Source: an uncultured Dialister sp.
Lineage (GTDB): Bacteria > Bacillota > Negativicutes > Veillonellales > Dialisteraceae
Direction of reading: 5' to 3'
Length of the DNA stretch: 64,000 bases
Assembly (NCBI GenBank): GCA_900759415.1
Contig: CAAEVC010000155.1
Span: 62,001-126,000 of the forward strand
Below the pieces are notes generated by a model, which was not told the origin of the DNA, made no database searches, and worked only from the letters and a program-made list of their open reading frames with translations. Every line of letters begins with the position of its first letter. Within the stretch, counting starts at the first letter, position 1. Positions 44,519 through 53,101 of this stretch are shown here, piece by piece. The translations under genes were made by a program, and so were the position numbers.

Positions 44519-45184
44519 ATGAAAGGGAAGCTCATTGTTTTTGAAGGAATTGATGGAAGCGGGAAGGAAACACAGGCCTCTCTGCTGGAAAATAAACTGA
44601 AGCAGCAGGGGAAGGAAGTCATGTATATTTCTTTCCCTGATTACGGCAGCCAGTCTTCTGCTCTGGTCAAAATGTACCTTCATGGGGATTTCGGCAGTGA
44701 TCCCGGAGATGTAAATCCCTATGCCTCTTCTCTTTTCTATGCAGTGGACCGGTTTGCTTCTTTCAGAACAAAGTGGAGGAATTTCTATGAAAATGGAGGA
44801 ATCGTCATTGCGGACCGATATACCACCAGTAACATGGTCCATCAGATGACCAAGTATGATGAACCGGATAAAAGAAAAGAATTCCTGAGATGGTTAGAGG
44901 AAATTGAATATGTAAAGCTGGAATTGCCTCGTCCCGATATGGTTATTCTTCTTGATATTCCACTTGCCATTTCTGAAAATCTGGTAAGAGAAAGAGCAAA
45001 AAAGGGCGGAAGTATGGACATTCATGAACAGAATCTGGCGTATCTTCGGAAATGTCATGCAGGATATGAAGAACTGACAGAACTGTATGGATGGAACCGC
45101 ATCTTCTGCACGGAAAATGGAGTCCTCCGCTCTATGGAAGATATCAATGAAGATATCATGAAGGTTGTCGGAACGTTAAAATGA
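44519..45184 (+). CDS. tmk: Thymidylate kinase-like protein
   Basis: P-loop nucleoside monophosphate kinase of 221 residues, expected to phosphorylate dTMP. FEGIDGSGKETQ (residues 7-18) is the P-loop, IADRYTTSN near 99 is the DRY motif, and RERAKKGG near 156 is a lid segment. The P-loop has Glu where Ser/Thr normally follows Lys; a TQ follows as usual. I choose the ATG at 44519 after AAGGAG. A broader deoxynucleotide kinase specificity is possible. Confidence 0.85.
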   Translation: MKGKLIVFEGIDGSGKETQASLLENKLKQQGKEVMYISFPDYGSQSSALVKMYLHGDFGSDPGDVNPYASSLFYAVDRFASFRTKWRNFYENGGIVIADRYTTSNMVHQMTKYDEPDKRKEFLRWLEEIEYVKLELPRPDMVILLDIPLAISENLVRERAKKGGSMDIHEQNLAYLRKCHAGYEELTELYGWNRIFCTENGVLRSMEDINEDIMKVVGTLK

Positions 45185-45218
45185 CTCCTGATGAAATGAA
45201 ACAGCATTGTATTAAATC

Positions 45219-45246
45219 TTGCGTTTCATTCTCAATCTGCTATAAT
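45219..45246 (+). promoter_or_regulatory. Promoter of the rib operon
   Basis: A perfect TATAAT at 45241-45246 with TTGCGT at 45219-45224 (16-base spacer), just upstream of the riboswitch. Confidence 0.6.
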
Positions 45247-45263
45247 GAATTAAGAATTTTAAA

Positions 45264-45384
45264 TCTCTTCAGGGCGGGGTGAAATTCCCCACCGGTGGTC
45301 AAAGCCCACGAACCTTAAGATATTTTCTTAAGGTAGATCTGGTCAGATTCCAGAGCCGACGGTATAGTCCGGATGAAAGAAGAG
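45264..45384 (+). promoter_or_regulatory. FMN riboswitch (RFN element)
   Basis: The conserved core is present in order: CAGGGCGGGGTGAAATTCCC near 45270, ACCGGTGGT, AAAGCCCACGA, a variable hairpin AACCTTAAG/CTTAAGGT, GGTCAGATTCCAGAGCCGAC and AGTCCGGATGAAAGAAGA. These are the signature segments of the FMN aptamer. FMN binding should shut off the rib operon through the terminator that follows. Confidence 0.97.
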
Positions 45385-45400
45385 TGGACGGAATTTTTAG

Positions 45401-45436
45401 AATCCACCTCCCTGAAAGAAGGAAGGTGGATTTTTT
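45401..45436 (+). terminator. Riboswitch-controlled terminator overlapping the ribD SD
   Basis: AATCCACCTCC pairs with GGAAGGTGGATT (one bulge) before six T. A competing antiterminator is possible between GTGGA (45384-45388) and TCCAC (45403-45407). The 3' arm also contains GGAAGGTGG, the likely SD of ribD. Confidence 0.85.
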
Positions 45437-46613
45437 GCGCATTGATGAAGACAGAAAATACATGAGCCGTGCCTTTGATCTGGCTATACGGGGCATGGGT
45501 CATGCAAGACCGAATCCCATGGTAGGAGCGGTTATTGTAAAAGATGGCAGAATCATTGGTGAAGGTTACCATGAGCATTTTGGCGGCCCCCATGCAGAAG
45601 TGAATGCTTTCGCCAGCTGCACCGAGGATCCAAAGGGGGCGACCCTCTATGTCACTCTGGAACCCTGTTCTCATTATGGAAAAACTCCACCCTGTGCAGA
45701 TTTAATTATTGAAAAAGATATTGAACGGGTAGTTATTGCCATGGTGGATCCTAATCCACTTGTTTCAGGCAAGGGCATCAGAAAACTCAGGAATGCAGGT
45801 ATATTTGTAACTACCGGCGTCATGGAAGATGAAGCAAGAAAGCTGAATGAGGTATTTATAAAATACATCACAGAGCATAAACCTTTTGTTCTTTATAAAG
45901 CCGCCATGTCATTAGATGGCAAGACGGCCTGCTACACCGGTGAGTCCAAATGGATTTCCGGAGAATCATCGAGAGAAGAAGTCCATGCTCTGAGAGGATG
46001 TTTTAAAGGCATTATGGCAGGAGCAGGAACGATCATTGCAGATAATCCTGCCCTTACTGCCCGCACAGAAGGTCTTGATGATCCGGTAAGAATCATTGTG
46101 GATGGAAAACTTTCCGTGCCCTTAAAGGCCAGAGTATTTAATGAACCGGGCAAGGCTGTTGTACTTACTACCACCTCTGCTGATGAAAAGAAAAGAGAAC
46201 AGCTGGAAGCCATGGGTGTTGAAATCATCATGACCGATGGGGATGAAGAGGGGAAGGTAGATCTTTCTGCTGCTATGACCGGTCTGGCACTGAAGGGAAT
46301 TGACGGTATTCTTCTGGAAGGCGGTGCAGAACTGGCGGCGTCTGCTTTTGACGCAGGGATTGTAGATAAAATCCGTATTTACGAAGCACCCATTATTATT
46401 GGTGGAGAAAAAGCACCCGGCCTTATTGGCGGTAAGGGGGCACCAGCCCTTTCTGATGCAGTCCGGCTGAAAGAGGTTTCTACGAAAAGATCCGGCGAGG
46501 ACCTGATTATAGAAGCTTATGTAGATAAGAGAAGAAAAGCTCCCCGGGATGATCAGGCGGAAAAAGCGCCGAAGGACGACCAGGGCGAGACAGTGACTGA
46601 GGTCAATGCGTAA
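45435..46613 (+). CDS. ribD: Bifunctional RibD: pyrimidine deaminase / reductase
   Basis: Performs two steps of riboflavin synthesis. The N-terminal deaminase domain has GPHAEVNAF near 48 and PCSHYGKTPPC near 72 for zinc. The C-terminal reductase domain starts near 145 (YKAAMSLDGKTA) and has EGGAELAAS near 296. I choose the TTG at 45435, six bases after AGGTGG, giving 392 residues; longer frames would begin inside the riboswitch. The last 25 residues are a charged tail with a duplicated KAP.DDQ.E unit. Confidence 0.92.
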   Translation: MRIDEDRKYMSRAFDLAIRGMGHARPNPMVGAVIVKDGRIIGEGYHEHFGGPHAEVNAFASCTEDPKGATLYVTLEPCSHYGKTPPCADLIIEKDIERVVIAMVDPNPLVSGKGIRKLRNAGIFVTTGVMEDEARKLNEVFIKYITEHKPFVLYKAAMSLDGKTACYTGESKWISGESSREEVHALRGCFKGIMAGAGTIIADNPALTARTEGLDDPVRIIVDGKLSVPLKARVFNEPGKAVVLTTTSADEKKREQLEAMGVEIIMTDGDEEGKVDLSAAMTGLALKGIDGILLEGGAELAASAFDAGIVDKIRIYEAPIIIGGEKAPGLIGGKGAPALSDAVRLKEVSTKRSGEDLIIEAYVDKRRKAPRDDQAEKAPKDDQGETVTEVNA

Positions 46614-46614
46614 T

Positions 46615-47268
46615 ATGTTTACTGGAATTATAGAAGAAATAGGGCACATCAGACATATTGTGAGAGGAAGTCATTCAGAGCGTCTTTCTATTTCCTGTGA
46701 AAAAGTTCTGGAAGGCACAGAAATTGGAGACAGCATTGCAGTCAACGGGACATGCCTGACTGTCATTTCAAAAGACGGCTCCTCCTTTGATGCCGATGTG
46801 ACACCGGAAACCATGAGACGAACTGCTTTTTCCCTCTTTCGTCCGGGCAGTCCGGTGAATCTGGAAAGAGCGCTTCGCTTATCGGACCGGCTGGATGGAC
46901 ATATTGTCATGGGGCATGTAGACTGCACAGGACATATTTCTTCCATGAAAAAAGAAGATAATGCGATAAATATTACTATTTCTGCAGATAAAAAATGGAT
47001 GCGTTATGTGATAGAAAAGGGGTCGGTCGCTGTAGATGGCATCAGCCTTACGGTTGCAGCCAGAACAGATCATGATTTTACCATAGCGCTCATACCCCAT
47101 ACGGGAGCGGAAACTGCACTTCTGACCAAACACGCGGGAGATGCGGTGAACCTGGAATTTGACTATTTAGGCAAATATGTAGAGCAGCTCCTGAAAACAA
47201 ATACATCAGAAGGTGTTACTATGAGCATGCTGGACACTTTAAAGTCTGGAGGACATTATGGAATATAA
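46615..47268 (+). CDS. ribE: Riboflavin synthase
   Basis: Converts two lumazine molecules to riboflavin and ribityl-uracil. The 217-residue protein has two similar barrels; the first starts [10 protein letters not shown] and has INGTCLTV-like VNGTCLTV near 43, the second starts with [10 protein letters not shown] near 98 and has VDGISLTV near 141. I take the ATG at 46615, after the ribD stop, which matches the family N-terminus; an ATG three codons earlier overlaps ribD. Confidence 0.95.
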   Translation: MFTGIIEEIGHIRHIVRGSHSERLSISCEKVLEGTEIGDSIAVNGTCLTVISKDGSSFDADVTPETMRRTAFSLFRPGSPVNLERALRLSDRLDGHIVMGHVDCTGHISSMKKEDNAINITISADKKWMRYVIEKGSVAVDGISLTVAARTDHDFTIALIPHTGAETALLTKHAGDAVNLEFDYLGKYVEQLLKTNTSEGVTMSMLDTLKSGGHYGI

Positions 47269-48487
47269 ATTTGACAGTATTGAAGATATTATTGAGGAAA
47301 TCAAAAAAGGGCATATTGTAATCATGCAGGATGCAGAATCCCGGGAAAATGAAGGGGATTACATCTGTGCCGCTGAATTTGCCACTCCAGAAAATGTAAA
47401 CAGAATGGCATCGGAAGCAAAAGGCGTCATCTGCATGCCTATGTCTGAAGAAATGGCAGATTCCCTTCATCTGGGACCGATGATTCATCATAATACAGAT
47501 AATCATCATACTGCATTTCTTGAGTCTATTGATTATAAAGATTCCGGGACCGGCGTTTCCGCAGCGGCCCGTTCCATGACTGCTCTTGAAGCAATCAGAG
47601 AAGGAGCAAAACCGGAAGATTTCAGAAGACCGGGACATCTCTTTCCTTTGAAAGCTAAGAGATGGGGAGTCCTTGAAAGACAGGGACACACAGAAGCTAC
47701 TGTAGATCTTGCAAGACTTGCCGGCCTGAAACCGGCAGGACTCTGCTGCGAAATCATGAATCCTGATGGAACGATGGCAAGAAGAGAAGATCTCTTCAAA
47801 CTGGCTCGTGAAAAAGGATTGAAGATCGGAAATATTCAGGAACTTATTGAATATAGAAAGAAACATGAAAAACTCATCCAGAGAGTTTCCCAGGCAAAAC
47901 TTCCTACCAAGTATGGAACATTTGAAATCTATGGCTTTGTGAATCAGATCAATGGTGAACATCATGTGGCTCTCACCATGGGCGATGTGTCTGATGGAGA
48001 AACCGTGCTCTGCCGTATTCATTCTGAATGCCTTACAGGAGACTGCTTCGGGTCCCTTCGCTGTGACTGCGGACAGCAGCTGGCAAGTGCATTAAGACAG
48101 ATTGCCAGAGAGGGAAGAGGGGTTCTTGTATATCTTCGTCAGGAAGGACGGGGAATTGGTCTGATTAACAAAATCAGAGCCTATGCACTTCAGGATGAAG
48201 GGTATGATACAGTAGAAGCAAACCTTAAACTTGGATTTGCCGCAGATCTCAGAGAATATATGACAGGCGCACAGATCCTTAAAGATCTTGGTGTGTCTTC
48301 CATCCGGCTCCTTACCAATAACCCGGACAAAATGGAAGATGTAAGGGAATATGGGATCCAGATCACCGAAAGAGTTCCTATTGAAATGGCACCTACCAGA
48401 GAGGATGAGAATTATCTCAAGGTGAAACAGGAAAAAATGGGTCATATGCTGAAACTGGATAAGGAAATCGAAGAACCGAAAGCCTGA
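47258..48487 (+). CDS. ribBA: Bifunctional DHBP synthase / GTP cyclohydrolase II
   Basis: A 409-residue fusion supplying both precursors of riboflavin. RibB fills about 1-200 (RENEGDY near 28, [14 protein letters not shown] near 145). RibA follows, with zinc cysteines in [11 protein letters not shown] and LRCDCG near 250-270 and RQEGRGIGL near 292. It overlaps ribE by 11 bases, with the SD GGAGG inside ribE. Confidence 0.96.
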   Translation: MEYKFDSIEDIIEEIKKGHIVIMQDAESRENEGDYICAAEFATPENVNRMASEAKGVICMPMSEEMADSLHLGPMIHHNTDNHHTAFLESIDYKDSGTGVSAAARSMTALEAIREGAKPEDFRRPGHLFPLKAKRWGVLERQGHTEATVDLARLAGLKPAGLCCEIMNPDGTMARREDLFKLAREKGLKIGNIQELIEYRKKHEKLIQRVSQAKLPTKYGTFEIYGFVNQINGEHHVALTMGDVSDGETVLCRIHSECLTGDCFGSLRCDCGQQLASALRQIAREGRGVLVYLRQEGRGIGLINKIRAYALQDEGYDTVEANLKLGFAADLREYMTGAQILKDLGVSSIRLLTNNPDKMEDVREYGIQITERVPIEMAPTREDENYLKVKQEKMGHMLKLDKEIEEPKA

Positions 48488-48564
48488 ATACTGGTATCTG
48501 AATATCCGATGCAGTATGAATCAATTGATTGTTTTAAAAATCATTCACATCAAAGGAGATTAAA

Positions 48565-49032
48565 ATGAATATTATTTCTGGTCTTTTTAACGAAAGTGAA
48601 ATCCGTGTAGGTATGGTGGCATCCCGTTTCAATGAAGTCATCGTTTCCAAACTGATTGATGGCGCTGTAGATGGCCTTACCCGTCATGGGGTTGATATGG
48701 ATAATGTGGATCTTGCGTGGGTACCAGGAGCTTTTGAAATCCCGCTGGCAGCCAAAAAGATGGCAGAAAGCGGCAAATATGATGCGGTTATCTGTCTGGG
48801 AGCAGTCATCCGCGGTGAAACCGATCACTATGAACATGTAGCCACTGAAGTCACCAAGGGCGTGGCTATGGCCTCTCTTTCAAGTGGTGTACCGGTTCTG
48901 TACGGCATTCTTACTACTGATACGATTGAACAGGCTATTAACAGAGCAGGACTTAAATCTGGCAACAAAGGCTTTGAATGTGCTATGGATGCTCTGGAAA
49001 TGGCAAGCCTTTTCAAAAAACTGGATAAATAA
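48565..49032 (+). CDS. ribH: 6,7-dimethyl-8-ribityllumazine synthase
   Basis: Penultimate enzyme of riboflavin synthesis, 155 residues. [11 protein letters not shown] near 21 is the substrate-binding start, [13 protein letters not shown] near 53 and [14 protein letters not shown] near 80 hold the active-site residues, and His89 of DHYEH is the expected base. AAAGGAG precedes the ATG. It ends the rib operon at a terminator. Confidence 0.96.
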   Translation: MNIISGLFNESEIRVGMVASRFNEVIVSKLIDGAVDGLTRHGVDMDNVDLAWVPGAFEIPLAAKKMAESGKYDAVICLGAVIRGETDHYEHVATEVTKGVAMASLSSGVPVLYGILTTDTIEQAINRAGLKSGNKGFECAMDALEMASLFKKLDK

Positions 49033-49044
49033 TTTCATCATGAG

Positions 49045-49073
49045 AAACCTTCCTGTAAGGGGAGGTTTTTTTA
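49045..49073 (+). terminator. Terminator of the rib operon
   Basis: AAACCTTCC pairs with GGGGAGGTTT (one T-G) around a short loop, followed by seven T. Confidence 0.88.
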
Positions 49074-49103
49074 TTACAAGAAAAGGCTGGAAAATGATAT
49101 AAT
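49074..49103 (+). promoter_or_regulatory. Promoter for the miaB-mutS operon
   Basis: TTACAA at 49074-49079 and a perfect TATAAT at 49098-49103 with an 18-base spacer, directly after the rib terminator. Confidence 0.5.
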
Positions 49104-49145
49104 AATAAAATGGTTTAATTATAGATTGTCAACAGGAGGTAAGTC

Positions 49146-50495
49146 GTGGATAACAGACGGCTCACAGAAGAAAAGAAATATTACACCATTACTTATGGCT
49201 GCCAGATGAATGAAAGCGATACAGAACGTATCAATGGGCAGCTGGAAGAATTAGGATATAAAGCAGCTGAAAAGATGGATGATGCAGATGTTATTATCAT
49301 GAACACCTGCTCTGTCCGCCAGAATGCAGAAGAAAAAGTATATGGAAAAATCGGGGAAGTCAAAAAGATAAAAGAAAAGAACCCAAATCTTATCCTAGGC
49401 ATTGCTGGATGCATGGCACAGGAAAATAAAGGCAAGCTGATTGAAAGAATGCCGATCATTGATTTTGTCATCGGGCCATACCATATTCATGATTTAAAAG
49501 AAATCATCACCGATAAAGAAAATGACCGCGGAGGTCATGTAGTTAAGACAGAACGGAATCCTCACAGCGTCAATGACTACAGTGAACTGAAAGCATCAAG
49601 AAAATCTAAGATTTTCGCATGGATTCCGATTATGCAGGGATGTAACAAGTTCTGCACCTACTGCATTGTCCCTTATGTCAGAGGAAGAGAAATCAGCAGA
49701 ACCATTCCAGACATCTGCAAAGAAATTGAAGGCCTTGCAAAAGAAGGATACAAGGAAATTACCCTTCTGGGACAGAATGTAAATTCTTATGGCCTTGATT
49801 TCAGAAATGGAACGAATTTTGGTGATCTTATCCGGGCTATTGATGAAATTGACGGAATCGAACGGGTGCGCTATATGACATCCCATCCGAGAGATATGAC
49901 ATTTGACATGGTAGATGCCATGGCAGCTTCACCGAAGGTAGTCCGCCATATGCATCTTCCTGTCCAGCATGGGTCCAATGAAATGTTAAAGAAGATGAAC
50001 CGCGGATATACGATTGAACATTTCAAAGAACTGCTTTCCTATGTCCGGGAAAAGATGCCTGATATTGCAGTTACCACAGATCTGATTACCGGATTCCCGG
50101 GAGAAACAGAAGAAATGCATCAGGAAACCCTGGAGCTTCTGAAAGAAGTACGTTTTGACTCTGCCTATACTTTCATCTATTCTCCAAGAACCGGAACTCC
50201 AGCAGCCCGTATGGATGATCAGATCGATGATGATACAAAACATCGCCGCCTTCAGGAAATCATGGATACAGAAAATGAAATTTCTCTGGAGTTAAATAAA
50301 GAAATGGAAGGGTCTACTTTCAAGGTCATTGTGGAAGGACCATCCAAACAGGATACGAATCACTGGTATGGAAGAACATCTACCAATAAAATGATTCTCT
50401 TCCCCTATGAAGATGGAATCAGAATCGGGGATACCCGTAATGTAAAGGTCAATGTTGCTCAGACCTGGATACTTAAGGGAGAATTGATCGACTGA
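49146..50495 (+). CDS. miaB: tRNA-2-methylthio-N6-dimethylallyladenosine synthase
   Basis: Radical-SAM methylthiotransferase of 449 residues acting on A37 after MiaA. The N-terminal UPF0004 domain holds Cys in YGCQMNESD, MNTCSV and GIAGCMAQ. The radical-SAM cluster motif is CNKFCTYC near 162, and a TRAM domain closes the protein from about 382. The start is GTG, supported by ACAGGAGGT seven bases upstream. It opens an operon that also holds miaA. Confidence 0.96.
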   Translation: MDNRRLTEEKKYYTITYGCQMNESDTERINGQLEELGYKAAEKMDDADVIIMNTCSVRQNAEEKVYGKIGEVKKIKEKNPNLILGIAGCMAQENKGKLIERMPIIDFVIGPYHIHDLKEIITDKENDRGGHVVKTERNPHSVNDYSELKASRKSKIFAWIPIMQGCNKFCTYCIVPYVRGREISRTIPDICKEIEGLAKEGYKEITLLGQNVNSYGLDFRNGTNFGDLIRAIDEIDGIERVRYMTSHPRDMTFDMVDAMAASPKVVRHMHLPVQHGSNEMLKKMNRGYTIEHFKELLSYVREKMPDIAVTTDLITGFPGETEEMHQETLELLKEVRFDSAYTFIYSPRTGTPAARMDDQIDDDTKHRRLQEIMDTENEISLELNKEMEGSTFKVIVEGPSKQDTNHWYGRTSTNKMILFPYEDGIRIGDTRNVKVNVAQTWILKGELID

Positions 50496-50536
50496 AAAGA
50501 GCAGACTGAAACTTAGAATTTAAGCGGGGTGATGAT

Positions 50537-53101
50537 ATGGCTAAAACACCTTTAATGAAACAGTATAAAGAAGTAAAGGACAATTATGAGGACTGCCTGC
50601 TTTTTTACCGTCTTGGTGACTTTTATGAACTTTTCTATAATGATGCAGTGACCGCTTCCCACGAGCTGGAACTGACTCTTACAGGGAAAAATGCAGGAGA
50701 TGAAGGAAGAGTACCTATGTGCGGTGTTCCTTTCCATGCTGCAGAGATTTACATCTATCGTCTTGTACAGAAGGGGTATAAGGTGGCAGTATGTGAACAG
50801 CTGGAAGATCCGAAGAAAGTAAAGGGATTGGTGAAAAGGGACGTTATCCGTGTTATTACCCCGGGGACAATTCTTTTTGAAAATGCTATAGCTGATAAAT
50901 CCAATAACTATCTGACCTGTATATTGGAATCGGATAAAGATATTGATGTGGTCATTGCTGATATATCAACTGGTGAATGCTGGTGGGGCGTATGGGATAA
51001 GAAGAAGGAAAAAGATGATTTCTTCGATATGCTTTCTGTCTATTCACCGGCGGAGGCCATCTGCATCGTATCTGATGATTTCTACAGTAAAATTTCAAGC
51101 TTCGCAGCTGCCCGTTTAGGAGCCTGTCTCATAAGCCGCATGGAGAGAGAAGATACGGAAATCCCGGCTGTAGCAGGGACTATGGAAAATCCTGATATCC
51201 AGCAGGCTTTTGCGTCTCTTTCCAATTACCTGAAGAATGTGATGAAAAAAGATGCGGCAGAATTTCATTCCCTATTTCCTATCAGGGAAGATTATACGCT
51301 CACCTTATCCGATGAAACTCTGAGAAATCTGGAAATCACCAGAAATATGAGAGATGGGGGACGAAAGGGCACCCTCCTTGAGCTTCTGGATTATACTCAT
51401 ACGGCCATGGGGGCCAGACTTCTTAAAAGATGGCTCGAAAGGCCTCTTAGAGATGTCAACCGGATTATTCTCCGGCAGGATGGGATCGAAGAACTTACAG
51501 GACATATGACAGAACTGACTGAACTGGAAGAATGTCTTGCCCAGATTTTCGATTTTGAAAGGATCCTGAGCCGCATTGAGACCAATTCCACTTCTCCTAA
51601 GGATCTGCTTGCTCTTAAATCCAGTCTGAAAATGATACCAAAGATCAAAGGACTTTTAGGAGGAGCTGGTTCTGTTATCTTAAAGACCCTCAACCGGGAA
51701 ATCGGAATTCATGGGCCTGTCTTTGATTTGCTGGATCGTGCCATGAATGAAAATGGTACCGGCAGCATCCGGGATGGCCGGTATATTAAAGAAGGATTCT
51801 CTTCAGAACTTGATGAAGTACGGTCCCTTTCTGAAAACAGTCAGAAGTATATTGCGGATCTGGAAGAACGGGAAAGAGAGAAGACAGGGATCAAGCTGAA
51901 AATAGGATTCAATAATGTATTTGGTTATTATTTTGAGATTTCCAATGCAAATAAACTTCCTGTTCCTGCCTATTATATGAGAAAACAGACTCTTGTGAAT
52001 GCAGAAAGGTACATTACTCCTGAATTAAAAGAGTTTGAAGCAAAGGCACTGACGGCCAAAGAGAAAACGGAAGAACTGGAACTTAAAATCTATCAGGCGG
52101 TCAAAGCAGAAATCCGTCCGGAGATTCCGGATATGCAGAAAACAGCCCGTGCTCTGGCAGAGCTGGACTGTCTTGCAAGTCTTGCCAGAGCGGCACTGAA
52201 GGATCGGTACATCCGTCCCCGGATTGTCAATCAGAATGAAGGAATCATATCCATCAGAGATGGCAGACATCCCATGGTCGAACATGCACTGAACCGTGAA
52301 ATGTTTGTTCCCAATGATACGGAGCTGAATCATAGAGACCAGGAAATCCTTGTGATTACAGGACCTAATATGGCAGGGAAGTCTACTTATATGCGCCAGG
52401 TGGCTGTGCTGACTATCATGGCACAGACAGGTTCCTTTATTCCTGCAAAAAGTGCAGTTCTCTCACCAGTAGACCGTATTTTTACAAGAGTAGGAGCCAG
52501 TGATGATATTTCTACCGGTCAGAGTACTTTTATGGTTGAAATGCAGGAAGTATCCCATATTCTCAGGAACGCCACAAAAAACAGCCTGATTCTTCTCGAT
52601 GAAATCGGGAGGGGAACCAGTACTTATGACGGCATGAGTATTGCAAGAGCAGTGGTAGAGTATATTGATGAAAAAATTCATGGATTTACTCTGTTTGCCA
52701 CCCATTATCATGAACTGTCTGATATGGCAGAGCACAGCAGCCATATCAGGAACTATACGGTAACTGTCAAAGAGAGAGGAAAAGATATCACTTTCCTTCG
52801 CCGTATTGTTCCAGGATGTGCGGACAGAAGCTATGGCATCCATGTGGCAAGGCTCGCTCATCTGCCGGAATCCCTTTTAAAGAGAGCCGATGACATCCTT
52901 CATGGATTAGAAGGTGCAGATGGAGAAAAAAAGATTCCTGCTGCTTCAAAGGCAGGGAAGATTGAAAATCCAATGGGACCAGGTTTATTTACATCTCCGA
53001 TTATTGAGGAACTGGCTGACCTTGATGTAATGAGCAAGACACCGATTGAAGCCATGGAAATCCTGTTCCGCCTCAATAAGGAAGCAAAGGAGGTACGATA
53101 A
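50537..53101 (+). CDS. mutS: DNA mismatch repair protein MutS
   Basis: Mismatch sensor of 854 residues. The N-terminal mismatch-binding domain has the FYRLGDFYELF motif (Phe-X-Glu wedge) near 24. The C-terminal ATPase has Walker A GPNMAGKST near 609, LLDEIGRGTSTYDG (Walker B and signature) near 687, and an FATHYHEL switch near 717. It starts 41 bases after miaB with a GGGG-type SD. Its stop overlaps the mutL start by one base. Confidence 0.97.
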   Translation: MAKTPLMKQYKEVKDNYEDCLLFYRLGDFYELFYNDAVTASHELELTLTGKNAGDEGRVPMCGVPFHAAEIYIYRLVQKGYKVAVCEQLEDPKKVKGLVKRDVIRVITPGTILFENAIADKSNNYLTCILESDKDIDVVIADISTGECWWGVWDKKKEKDDFFDMLSVYSPAEAICIVSDDFYSKISSFAAARLGACLISRMEREDTEIPAVAGTMENPDIQQAFASLSNYLKNVMKKDAAEFHSLFPIREDYTLTLSDETLRNLEITRNMRDGGRKGTLLELLDYTHTAMGARLLKRWLERPLRDVNRIILRQDGIEELTGHMTELTELEECLAQIFDFERILSRIETNSTSPKDLLALKSSLKMIPKIKGLLGGAGSVILKTLNREIGIHGPVFDLLDRAMNENGTGSIRDGRYIKEGFSSELDEVRSLSENSQKYIADLEEREREKTGIKLKIGFNNVFGYYFEISNANKLPVPAYYMRKQTLVNAERYITPELKEFEAKALTAKEKTEELELKIYQAVKAEIRPEIPDMQKTARALAELDCLASLARAALKDRYIRPRIVNQNEGIISIRDGRHPMVEHALNREMFVPNDTELNHRDQEILVITGPNMAGKSTYMRQVAVLTIMAQTGSFIPAKSAVLSPVDRIFTRVGASDDISTGQSTFMVEMQEVSHILRNATKNSLILLDEIGRGTSTYDGMSIARAVVEYIDEKIHGFTLFATHYHELSDMAEHSSHIRNYTVTVKERGKDITFLRRIVPGCADRSYGIHVARLAHLPESLLKRADDILHGLEGADGEKKIPAASKAGKIENPMGPGLFTSPIIEELADLDVMSKTPIEAMEILFRLNKEAKEVR

